A DNA stretch of 28,357 nucleotides from Enteractinococcus helveticum (GTDB taxonomy: Bacteria > Actinomycetota > Actinomycetes > Actinomycetales > Micrococcaceae): positions 1 to 28,357 of the forward strand of contig NZ_DYXC01000100.1 in NCBI RefSeq assembly GCF_020742345.1, in the 5' to 3' direction. The notes below the pieces were generated by a model. It searched no databases. It was not told the DNA's origin and saw only the letters and a program-made list of their open reading frames with translations. The position numbers and the translations under genes are program-made. This document shows positions 15,768-22,871 of this stretch, one piece after another (positions within the stretch are counted from its first letter, which is position 1; the number at the start of each line of letters is the position of its first letter).

Positions 15768-17963
15768 TTAGTCGTCCCAGTAGGTGTTTCGTATCGGTGT
15801 CTGGGTCGGGTCAAGCCACGGGGCAGGGACCCAATACAGCAACCCCTGATCATCCCAGGTTGGTGTCCAGACGCCTTGGTGGACGTGGTCGTGGCAGGCA
15901 TTGCATAACAAAATGAGGTTGGTGGTATTCGTGCCACCGTCGTCGTACCAATAGATGGCATGGTGCCCCTCGGTCCAGACGGGAGGGACACGACAGCCAG
16001 GACCTCGGCAGCCGCCCAGCATGCCGGCCGCTAGGATTTGGTCATCGCTGAAGAGTCGCTTTCCTTTGCCGAGAAATAATGGCACACCAGCTTGATCGAA
16101 AATGGCGGGAATAATCTTCGCGTCACAGAGATCCTTCAGTACTGCGCTCGGTGAGATGCTACCCGTTTGGTAGCGGTGCGACACATACGGGTGTCCGCGC
16201 TGTTGTGCATTCGGTGCTGTGGTTTCAGCGGGATCGTGCGACTGGTCATCTGGCGGGTCAGCGCTATTCGACCAGTACCGGCCCAATATAGGGTCTGCGC
16301 CCAAAATTGATTCGGGATCATCTGTGTCTGCCGGCAGGTTTTCGTCGATGAGAGCCCGCCATGGCTTGAGGCGCACCGGTGGTTTGCGATGAAACTCAGC
16401 TGTGTCGGGGTTTCTCCGGTGATCATCGTGGAGATGGTACGTTTCGGGTAGGGAGTCTTGAAGCATATCGATGAGGGTCTGGTAATCCATAACCGTCCAT
16501 AAAATGGATGGGGCACGTTTATATTCGGCCATCCCTTCGGCACCAGGGGAGCGTTTGCCTTGGGCTTTCAGGATGGTGAAGAAAATATCGTGGGCTTTCT
16601 CATCGCGGCTGCGAGGATCAAGTGTACGCGCCTGCTCTCGAGAGACTTTTTCGCCATCTGGTGTTTCCATAAAGGTTTCAGCGTCGTCAACGGCGTCATC
16701 CATGTGCTGATGAAATTGTCCCAGCCGTTCTTCCGCGCAGACCGTGTCATCAAACGGGGTGGTGCCTTCGGAATCGGAATCATCAAAGAGTCCCTCGTTG
16801 TTCTCTGAGGAAGCATCCGGCTCTTGTTCTGTGGCGCTGTCCTGTGCGGAGTCGTGCTGAGCCGAAGAGCCAGGATCCTCGTCATCGTGTTCCGATGAGG
16901 CTGAGGTTTCGGTATTATTCGACGGACTGTTATCCGAGGTGTCGGGCTGGTCATCGGTAGTTGACCGGAATTTGTCTTGATTGGCTTTGTAGTTGAGCCC
17001 GGCGAGAATCAGCGCCTCAATTAGCTCGAGGTTGACCACATCCGTAACAATGTTGATGTGCAGTTTTCCCCTGACGATCCGAGTTGTCAGCGAGTTCTTG
17101 GTCTTGGTGAGACGTTGCTCTGGAGGAGGACCATCGGGATCGACGATGTGAGCGAGCTGCTGTAGCCATTTTGTTGACTGCCGGGAGAGTTCCAGCGGCG
17201 TCATGTGCTGGGCAGCATCGGTAAAGATAGGATCCATGGTTTGTAAAATATCGGTCGCATTGTCTTTATCGAGTCCCACGGCGTGATAGAAATCGTAGAA
17301 CTGATTTGCAACCTGTGACATGCGGTCCATATTCTCAGATGGGATCGTCCCGGCCGCATAGGCTTCAGCCATCTTGGGAAATAACGGATCCTTTGTGACA
17401 CCGTCAAAACGGGCTTGTTTCCCGGTCACGATTTCGGCGCGGTTGAAATATTTGGTGATATTGCGAGTATCGACGCCAAAGCGATTCGCCAACCATCGTT
17501 TGCCAGTTCTAAATAAGTCCACACTGGCCGGGATGCCGAGCATGGTGTCGCGATCGAGCCGATAAGCATGGTCAACGATTTGCGAAACATCGACTAACAT
17601 CGCGTCGAATAGCCGCACCGTGGTGACGAAGTTGTCGACCAGTCCGGGTAGCGTGTCATAGTACTCTTCGGGGGCAACCGGGGTGGGACCAGCAAACTTC
17701 CCCTCCGAGGCCGGGTACGAGGTGCTGGCATCCTGGCCGGTGCGATCTTGCGGTACGGAAGCCTCCGCGGCCCAGGTGGTACTCCAATCGGCACCGGCTG
17801 CTAAAGTATGTCGGGCGAACTGCTCATAGGCGAAGGAGTCGGCCAGCCTGGCCTGCTGGGTCTGAGCCAGCCGTAATTGGAGGGCTTGGATTTGGCCCAT
17901 CGACAGTTTTTCCAACTGGTCCTCAGATAACAGCTCGTGTGTGTTGGGCATCTTGGTTACCAC
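15768..17963 (-). CDS. HNH endonuclease with DUF222 (13E12-type) domain
   Basis: A 731-residue protein of the actinobacterial DUF222-HNH family, often present in many copies per genome. The N-terminal 330 residues are helical DUF222-type sequence. Residues of about 332-409 form a very acidic, Ser/Asp/Glu-rich low-complexity stretch (for example SSEHDDEDPGSSAQHDSAQD). The HNH nuclease is at about 650-690: Cys pair in CRGPGCR, WTEGHHAIYW, then LLCNACHDHVH, with the expected HNH His-Asn-His pattern and a zinc site. GTG 17963 follows GGGAGG by 8 nt; upstream in-frame ATG/GTG codons lack a site. It may act on DNA in mobile or self-exclusion contexts, but the function of the family is unsettled. 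No repeats or integration scars flank it. Confidence 0.9.
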   Translation of the reverse strand: MVTKMPNTHELLSEDQLEKLSMGQIQALQLRLAQTQQARLADSFAYEQFARHTLAAGADWSTTWAAEASVPQDRTGQDASTSYPASEGKFAGPTPVAPEEYYDTLPGLVDNFVTTVRLFDAMLVDVSQIVDHAYRLDRDTMLGIPASVDLFRTGKRWLANRFGVDTRNITKYFNRAEIVTGKQARFDGVTKDPLFPKMAEAYAAGTIPSENMDRMSQVANQFYDFYHAVGLDKDNATDILQTMDPIFTDAAQHMTPLELSRQSTKWLQQLAHIVDPDGPPPEQRLTKTKNSLTTRIVRGKLHINIVTDVVNLELIEALILAGLNYKANQDKFRSTTDDQPDTSDNSPSNNTETSASSEHDDEDPGSSAQHDSAQDSATEQEPDASSENNEGLFDDSDSEGTTPFDDTVCAEERLGQFHQHMDDAVDDAETFMETPDGEKVSREQARTLDPRSRDEKAHDIFFTILKAQGKRSPGAEGMAEYKRAPSILWTVMDYQTLIDMLQDSLPETYHLHDDHRRNPDTAEFHRKPPVRLKPWRALIDENLPADTDDPESILGADPILGRYWSNSADPPDDQSHDPAETTAPNAQQRGHPYVSHRYQTGSISPSAVLKDLCDAKIIPAIFDQAGVPLFLGKGKRLFSDDQILAAGMLGGCRGPGCRVPPVWTEGHHAIYWYDDGGTNTTNLILLCNACHDHVHQGVWTPTWDDQGLLYWVPAPWLDPTQTPIRNTYWDD

Positions 17964-18177
17964 CGTGTTCACCTCCCGGGCAGTTCGCGTGTGGTGATGT
18001 GATAAACAGCCTAGACAGCGCCGCAACCTGCGTGGAGGATGCTGTGCAGTATGTGCAGAAGCAAGGCCTGAAGGCATGTCCTGTGGACAACACGACACCC
18101 CGGATACACCAAGCGGTATAATCGGTGGCTTTTGCGCCCTTGAGCGTCCGCGGTGGCTTCTAGGCCGTCGGAATGCT

Positions 18178-18208
18178 CCCTGACGCGTGCGATACCTTCG
18201 TGTCAGGG
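18178..18208. other. 10-bp hairpin, function unknown
   Basis: CCCTGACGCG (18178-18187) pairs with CGTGTCAGGG (18199-18208), with one G-U pair and an 11-nt loop. It lies downstream of the ABC operon terminator on the minus strand. Confidence 0.4.
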
Positions 18209-18232
18209 CTCTCCCAGGACCTTAAAATACCA

Positions 18233-18266
18233 ACGACGCCGCTGGGATCATTGCCAGCGGCGTCGT
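18233..18266 (-). terminator. Terminator of the sulfonate-type ABC transporter operon
   Basis: ACGACGCCGCTGG (18233-18245) and CCAGCGGCGTCGT (18254-18266) form a perfect 13-bp stem with an 8-nt loop, 21 nt beyond the permease stop on the minus strand. The minus strand continues TGGTATTTTAAGG, giving a short U stretch after the stem. Confidence 0.8.
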
Positions 18267-18287
18267 CATTGGTAGTGATACTTGAGG

Positions 18288-19160
18288 TTAGGTCCACCGG
18301 GCGATGGCACGTTTCTCGGCCAGGCCCAGGAGGGTATCGGTGATCTTGCCCAGTACCGCGAGCAGAATGATCGCCAGGATGAGCCGGTCAGTGCGGCCAT
18401 TATTCTGTGAGTCAGTCAGCAGGAAGCCCAGCCCCATAGACGAGGCGATGAGTTCTGCGGCGACCAAGAACAGCCAGGCCTGGGCCAGTGCCAGACGCAG
18501 TCCCGAGAAGATGGACGGGACGACGGCGGGCAACTGGACGGTTTTGAATAACCGGAAGCCTTTATATCCGAAGGCGCGGCCGGCTTCGACCAGATGCGGG
18601 TCCACGTGTTGCAGCCCGGCATACAGGGTGGTGAAAACCGGGAAGAACGCGCCGATGGCAATCAGCGTGACTTTGGAGTCTTCGCCGATTTGCATCCACA
18701 GGATCAGCAACGGCACCCAGGCCAGGGAGGGTACAGCGCGTAGCGCGCCCAACAGGGGAGTTAGCAGCGCATCGGCCCAGCGGGATAGCCCCAGGACGGC
18801 GCCGAAAATCATGCCCAGCACGGCACCGATGCCGAAACCAATGAGCACGCGCTGGGCCGAGATGCCGATGTGCATCCAGAGGTCGCCGCGTTGGATGAGT
18901 CCGACGGCGGCTTCGAAGACGGCTGCCGGTGGTGGCAGTTGGACGGCGGTGAAGACTTCGGCGGCGGTGACCGCCCACCAGGCGACCAATAGCACGATGG
19001 GAACCAGGAATCCGATGGCCGGTTTGACGCCTTTGCGATCCAGGAATCGGGCTTTGGCGGTTGGATCCGATGGGGCACGCGGTGGTATACCACCGGTGAG
19101 TCGGACTTCGGCCAGGTGCAGCGGGGCCGAAGCAACGGGTGTCGTTTCAGTGGTCGTCAT
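18288..19160 (-). CDS. ABC transporter permease, sulfonate/nitrate/taurine type (SsuC/TauC-like)
   Basis: A 290-residue inner-membrane permease of the BPD_transp_1 family. It has a polar N-terminus of about 50 residues and then about six hydrophobic segments. The EAA loop that contacts the ATPase is visible as EAGRAFGYKGFRLFKTVQLP (about residues 190-209). SSMGLGFLLTDSQN near the end is characteristic of SsuC/TauC/NrtB permeases. ATG 19160 lies 3 nt after the stop of the binding-protein gene, with GGAG 6 nt upstream overlapping that gene's end, so translation is coupled. It forms a three-gene operon (ATPase, binding protein, permease) under a SAM-type riboswitch, which supports a sulfur-containing cargo rather than nitrate. 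Confidence 0.93.
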   Translation of the reverse strand: MTTTETTPVASAPLHLAEVRLTGGIPPRAPSDPTAKARFLDRKGVKPAIGFLVPIVLLVAWWAVTAAEVFTAVQLPPPAAVFEAAVGLIQRGDLWMHIGISAQRVLIGFGIGAVLGMIFGAVLGLSRWADALLTPLLGALRAVPSLAWVPLLILWMQIGEDSKVTLIAIGAFFPVFTTLYAGLQHVDPHLVEAGRAFGYKGFRLFKTVQLPAVVPSIFSGLRLALAQAWLFLVAAELIASSMGLGFLLTDSQNNGRTDRLILAIILLAVLGKITDTLLGLAEKRAIARWT

Positions 19161-19163
19161 GGG

Positions 19164-20153
19164 TTACTCCGCACTGGCTTGTTCGGCGAACTGTGGGGCA
19201 AAGAGTGTTTCCAGGGCGGCGTCGACGGTCTCTTGGGAGTCGACGTCACCGGAGGTAACAAAGATTGGAGCGATATTGGCCAGTACGCCGGCTTGTTCGT
19301 CACCGGGGACCGGGCTGATGTCAAAACCGGAGCGCTCTTCGATCACAATGCTGGCGACGTCGAGTTCGATATCGGCTTCATCGGCCAGCAGTTGGGCGGT
19401 TTCTTCTGGGTTTTCCAGGGCCCAAGCGCGAGCGCGCTCGTAGGTGTCGACAACTGTTTGGGCGACTTCGGGGGAGTCTTCGATGAATTCTTCAGTCGCG
19501 TTGAGGAAGGAATAGGTGTTGAGGTCCACGTTGCGGTAGAGGAACTCGGTATCGGCTTCGCCACCGGCCATGATCGGATCAAGACCCGACCAGGCATCCA
19601 CCGAGCCGTTGTTCAGGGCGGTGAACCCATCGGCGTGCTGGACGTTTTGAACCTCAACATCGGATAACTCCAGGCCGGCTTCTTCAACGGCTTGGACTAA
19701 GAAAAAGTATGGGTCGGTGCCACGGGTGGCGGCGACTGAGCGGCCGGCGAGATCTTCCACGGATTCGATATCGGAATCCTGCGGGACAACCAGTGCGGTC
19801 CATTCGACGTTGCCGACCACGCTGATGGTTTGGATTGGGGTGCCGGTGGAACGTGCCAGCAGGGCAGCGGATCCGGCGGTGGAGCCGACGTCAATGGCGT
19901 TGGCGCGCAGATTTTCATTGGCCTTATTTGAACCGGCGGAAAATACCCATTCGACCTCACCATCGAGTTCTTCTTCTAACCAACCCTGATCTTTGATGAT
20001 CAGTGACAGCGGGTTGTAGGTTGCGTAGTCAATACGAAGCGTTTCGGCGTCACTGGAAGCAGCATCGGCGTCGGCATTTTCTCCGGCGCAGGCGGTTAGT
20101 GCCAGGGCTGAAGCCAGGATGGTTGCGGTGAGAGCGGTACGTGGAAATGACAT
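19164..20153 (-). CDS. ABC transporter substrate-binding lipoprotein, aliphatic sulfonate type (SsuA-like)
   Basis: A 329-residue secreted lipoprotein. The signal peptide ends in the lipobox LTAC with lipidated Cys22, followed by an Asp/Ala/Ser-rich linker. The mature domain is a type-II periplasmic-binding fold of the SsuA/NMT1 group: LRIDYATYNPLSLIIKDQG, then VEWVFSAGSNKANENLRANA, GSTAGSAALLARSTGTPIQ and WSGLDPIMAGGEADTEFLY. These match the usual alkanesulfonate/taurine receptors. ATG 20153 follows GAAAGG by 6 nt and starts 2 nt after the ATPase gene ends. The ligand is likely a sulfonate or related organosulfur compound, inferred from family and from the SAM-type riboswitch. Confidence 0.92.
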   Translation of the reverse strand: MSFPRTALTATILASALALTACAGENADADAASSDAETLRIDYATYNPLSLIIKDQGWLEEELDGEVEWVFSAGSNKANENLRANAIDVGSTAGSAALLARSTGTPIQTISVVGNVEWTALVVPQDSDIESVEDLAGRSVAATRGTDPYFFLVQAVEEAGLELSDVEVQNVQHADGFTALNNGSVDAWSGLDPIMAGGEADTEFLYRNVDLNTYSFLNATEEFIEDSPEVAQTVVDTYERARAWALENPEETAQLLADEADIELDVASIVIEERSGFDISPVPGDEQAGVLANIAPIFVTSGDVDSQETVDAALETLFAPQFAEQASAE

Positions 20154-20155
20154 GG

Positions 20156-20947
20156 TTAACCTTTCGAGGATGCAAGTTCGGTGACGCCGAGACCGGCCAG
20201 AAGCTCTTCGCGCAGGGCTACCAGCGCGGGGTCGTGGTTGGCGCGCGGGCGTGGCACGGACGGTGTGAAAATATTGGCGATGGTCGCGCCGTCGGCGTGG
20301 GGTGAGGCGGCGAGTAACACGATCCGATCGGACAGCAGCAGGGCTTCGTCGACATCGTGGGTGACCATTACGGTTGTGGTACCGGTTTTGGCATGGACGT
20401 CGAGGAGTAGCTGCTGCATTTTAATCCGGGTCAGGGCATCCAGGGCACCAAAGGGTTCATCGAGCAACAGGATTTCTGGGTCGCGCGCCATCGCCCGGGC
20501 CAGCGAAGCGCGCTGAGCCATGCCGCCGGAGATTTCACGCGGTCGGTGATCGGCAGCATCCGATAGTCCCACAAGGTCCAGCAGTTCGGCAACACGTGCG
20601 CTGCCGGTGGATTTGGCGGTGCCGTCCGGTAAGCCGATGGCCACATTGTCTGTCACAGTTGCCCAAGGCAGTAGGCGCGGTTCTTGGAACCCGATCGCAC
20701 AGCGCGGGTCGTATTGTTCAACCGCGGTGTTGTGGATGAGCACCTGGCCGGTGAATCCAATATCGAGCCCACCAAGCGCCCGGAGCAACGTCGACTTGCC
20801 CGAACCTGAAGCACCGATGATCGAGATGATCTCACCGGGTTCAATGTCCAGGTCGATGTTGGTCAGGATCTGTCGACTGGTGCCGTTGGTCCCAAATGCG
20901 CGACCGACATTACGGCACACTACAGCAGAAGTTTTTGCTTGAGTCAT
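20156..20947 (-). CDS. ABC transporter ATP-binding protein, sulfonate/taurine type (SsuB/TauB-like)
   Basis: A 263-residue ATPase that powers the importer. The motifs are complete: Walker A GASGSGKST (44-52), Q-loop Gln87 in IGFQEPRLLPW, signature EISGGMAQR, Walker B LLLDEPFGALD and the switch His in MVTHDVDEALLLSDR. FQEPRLLPW is typical of the SsuB/TauB/NrtD group. ATG 20947 is chosen because the frame to 21013 runs through the riboswitch. GGAG (20958-20961) is 10 nt upstream and overlaps the closing helix of the aptamer by 2 nt, so translation of the first gene, and through coupling the whole operon, is likely to be shut off by SAM. Confidence 0.94.
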   Translation of the reverse strand: MTQAKTSAVVCRNVGRAFGTNGTSRQILTNIDLDIEPGEIISIIGASGSGKSTLLRALGGLDIGFTGQVLIHNTAVEQYDPRCAIGFQEPRLLPWATVTDNVAIGLPDGTAKSTGSARVAELLDLVGLSDAADHRPREISGGMAQRASLARAMARDPEILLLDEPFGALDALTRIKMQQLLLDVHAKTGTTTVMVTHDVDEALLLSDRIVLLAASPHADGATIANIFTPSVPRPRANHDPALVALREELLAGLGVTELASSKG

Positions 20948-20959
20948 AAAAAATTCACT

Positions 20960-21043
20960 CCATCGACCCTTGGCGGTAGCACCTGCCCGGCTGGGCGGTT
21001 GCTGCGACGTCAACGAGCCAAGTCTCTTAGTCGCTCTGGATGG
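20960..21043 (-). promoter_or_regulatory. SAM-I-superfamily riboswitch upstream of the sulfonate-type ABC operon
   Basis: Minus strand: P1 CCATC/GATGG (21039-21043 with 20960-20964), P2 GCGAC/GTCGC (21030-21034 with 21004-21008), P3 with a GCCC/GGGC tip between GCAACC and GGTGC. The loop CTTGG (21018-21022) pairs with CCAAG (20969-20973). Compared with the copies at 11669 and 22773, both P2 (GCGGC/GCCGC there) and the pseudoknot (TCTGG/CCAGA there) have changed on both strands with pairing kept. No P4 helix is evident. The P1 3' strand overlaps the ribosome binding site of the ATPase gene, implying repression of translation by SAM. Confidence 0.9.
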
Positions 21044-21054
21044 TTACCTGAATA

Positions 21055-21060
21055 AGCATA
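21055..21060 (-). promoter_or_regulatory. Candidate -10 box for the ABC operon
   Basis: TATGCT on the minus strand lies 11 nt before P1 of the riboswitch, the same spacing as the -10-like box before the acs riboswitch. A weak TTCATT (21078-21083) lies 17 nt further up. Confidence 0.4.
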
Positions 21061-21122
21061 GCCATAGAAGGGGCCAAAATGAAAATACAGCACGATTCGG
21101 CCGGACGCCCCGGAGCGTGAAA

Positions 21123-21166
21123 ATGGCGTGACGCCCACCCACAGAACCGGGCAGGTGCCACGCCAT
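21123..21166 (-). terminator. Terminator of the APC permease gene
   Basis: ATGGCGTG (21123-21130) and CACGCCAT (21159-21166) form a perfect 8-bp stem, with an inner GCCC/GGGC pair. On the minus strand the stem is followed by TTTTC (CACGCCAT ends in the T-run), 29 nt after the permease stop. It separates the permease from the ABC operon. Confidence 0.65.
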
Positions 21167-21194
21167 AATTGTCGGCGCCAGCAACGCGGTCACA

Positions 21195-22649
21195 TTAGGA
21201 ACGTTGTTTTGTACGACGTCGTTCTTGGACAATTTCTAAGACGCGTTGGCCGGCATTCGGGCCCGGTTGTACCCCGGTCGGCACCTTGAAGAAGAACAGT
21301 GCGCCAATGCCCCACCAGATGGCAAAGATCAACCATGGCTGCCAGCCTAGTGCCGATGGCATGCCGGGCAGGTAGACACTAAATAGCGCGCCGGTGAGGA
21401 TGATGGAAGCCCAGCCGATGATTTCGCCTCCGCGGCCGGTGCCACCGATACGCAGTGGACGAGCCATATCTGGGTCGCGACGGCGCAGCACAATGAAGAT
21501 CACCGAGACCATGAAGTAGGCAATGATAATCGATGGGGCGCCCGAGTCCACCAGCCAGGTGAGCATGTTTTCACCAAAGAATGGGGCCAACAGGGACAAC
21601 CCACCGATGAAATACAGGGCATTGGCCGGGGTCTTGTACTTGGGATGCAATTTGCCGAACCAGGCTGGCAGCATACCGGTGTTCGCCATGGAGTACACCA
21701 GGCGTGAGGCGCCCAACAGCAGCGAGTTCCACGAGGTCAAAATACCGGCAATACCACCGGCGATAAGAATATTGGCCATTAGCTGCGAGTTGAATAGCGC
21801 ACCGAAAGCGTCGGCGACGGCGATATCGGCTTGGGCTAGCTCGCCCACACCCATGGCAGACGACGTCGTCACCACGACCATCACGTACCATGCGGTGGCC
21901 ATGGCAACCGAGATGATCACCAACCGGCCGATCTTGCGGGCTGGCACGTTGACCTCTTCGGCGGACTGCGGGATGACATCGAAACCGATAAACAAAAATG
22001 GAATGGCGATCAGCACCGTAAAGAATCCAGCGGTGCCCGGGGTGAATAACGGTTCCATATTGGACACTTCGCCTCGGGTGGCTGAACCAAAGATCATCAG
22101 CGCACCCACAACCAGCAGGAAAATGATCGTAAAGTTCTGGGCGATCGAAGCCTGTTTGACGCCTCGAACGTTGAGCCAGGTGATCACCAGACCCCCGATC
22201 ACCCCGATAAGCGCCCAGGTCAGGTGAACTGTATCACCGGCGACATCCCACAGTGGGATGGCGTTAATCTCCGGAAAAATATAGGCCACGGTACGCGGGA
22301 ACGCCACGGCCTCGAAGGCCACGATCGTGACATAACCACCCACCAGGGCCCAAGACCCGATAAACGCGAAGCGCGGACCCAGACCGCGCAAAACGTATTG
22401 GTGTACGCCACCGGCTAGTGGCATCGCCGAGGTGAGTTCAGAATAGACCAACCCAACGGCGGCCATGATCGCACCACCAACAAGGATTGCCACAACAGCA
22501 CCCATGGTGCCTGCGTTTTCAATCCAACCGCCGGTGAGGACAACCCAACCGAAACCGATCATGGCGCCGAAACCCAGCGCCAGCGCATCGATATTGGTCA
22601 GCGTTTTGGCCAGTTTAACTGGCTGCTGACCTGTGGTTTGCGTTGACAT
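21195..22649 (-). CDS. APC-family amino acid permease
   Basis: A 484-residue integral membrane transporter with about 12 hydrophobic segments. The N-terminal helix motif GFGAMIGFGWVVLTGGW is the glycine-rich substrate-binding segment of APC permeases, followed by ELTSAMPLAGGVHQYV, the conserved second-third segment loop. ATG 22649 follows AAAGG by 7 nt; the longer frame to 22736 is discarded because its extra residues are polar and Cys-rich with no binding site. It is divergent from the riboswitch-controlled monooxygenase and lies between two sulfur-related units, so a sulfur-containing or methionine-like amino acid is one possible cargo, though nothing in the sequence proves this. The terminal residues are basic. 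Confidence 0.9.
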   Translation of the reverse strand: MSTQTTGQQPVKLAKTLTNIDALALGFGAMIGFGWVVLTGGWIENAGTMGAVVAILVGGAIMAAVGLVYSELTSAMPLAGGVHQYVLRGLGPRFAFIGSWALVGGYVTIVAFEAVAFPRTVAYIFPEINAIPLWDVAGDTVHLTWALIGVIGGLVITWLNVRGVKQASIAQNFTIIFLLVVGALMIFGSATRGEVSNMEPLFTPGTAGFFTVLIAIPFLFIGFDVIPQSAEEVNVPARKIGRLVIISVAMATAWYVMVVVTTSSAMGVGELAQADIAVADAFGALFNSQLMANILIAGGIAGILTSWNSLLLGASRLVYSMANTGMLPAWFGKLHPKYKTPANALYFIGGLSLLAPFFGENMLTWLVDSGAPSIIIAYFMVSVIFIVLRRRDPDMARPLRIGGTGRGGEIIGWASIILTGALFSVYLPGMPSALGWQPWLIFAIWWGIGALFFFKVPTGVQPGPNAGQRVLEIVQERRRTKQRS

Positions 22650-22772
22650 GTTGCTACCTTTCTTACAAATTGACCTCGATGAGTATACGCTCGTACAGCT
22701 GTTGGGTGCACAACAATATGACAAAACGATTGGCAATGTTGGTCACATATGTGTTTGAATCAATAGCTGTAA

Positions 22773-22857
22773 CCATCCAGAGCGGCTAAGAGATCTGGCT
22801 CGACGACGCCGCAGCAACCACCCTGTACGGGGAAGGTGCTACCGCCAGAACCGATGG
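22773..22857 (+). promoter_or_regulatory. SAM-I-superfamily riboswitch upstream of the flavin monooxygenase
   Basis: P1 CCATC/GATGG (22773-22777 with 22853-22857), P2 GCGGC/GCCGC (22782-22786 with 22808-22812), P2b GAG/CTC, P3 between GCAACC and GGTGC with a CCC/GGG tip. The loop TCTGG (22794-22798) pairs with CCAGA (22845-22849). The P3 tip differs in sequence from the other two copies but keeps pairing. AAGGAG (22858-22863) follows P1 directly, so a stable P1 would hinder ribosome access to the GTG at 22872. Class is inferred from core motifs; a SAM-I or SAM-I/IV-like assignment cannot be settled by eye. Confidence 0.88.
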
Positions 22858-22871
22858 AAGGAGAGCTCATC

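Larger units (their letters stand above)
17964..18287. other. 324-nt intergenic region with two hairpins
   Basis: This region lies between the start of the HNH gene and the end of the ABC permease gene, both on the minus strand. It must hold the HNH promoter, which I cannot place with confidence. It contains a plus-strand TATAAT at 18117-18122, a near-perfect hairpin at 18178-18208 and the terminator-like stem at 18233-18266. I see no convincing gene. Confidence 0.6.

Noticed and set aside
18288..20947. Nitrate ABC transporter (NrtABC)
   Set aside because: The families are related, but the SAM-type riboswitch favours a sulfur ligand, and no nitrate genes are present.
11669..22857. TPP, cobalamin or glycine riboswitch as the identity of the three leaders
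   Set aside because: The core AGAG, TGGC, GCAACC and GGTGC segments plus the P2-loop pseudoknot match the SAM-I superfamily; THI-box and B12-box motifs are absent.
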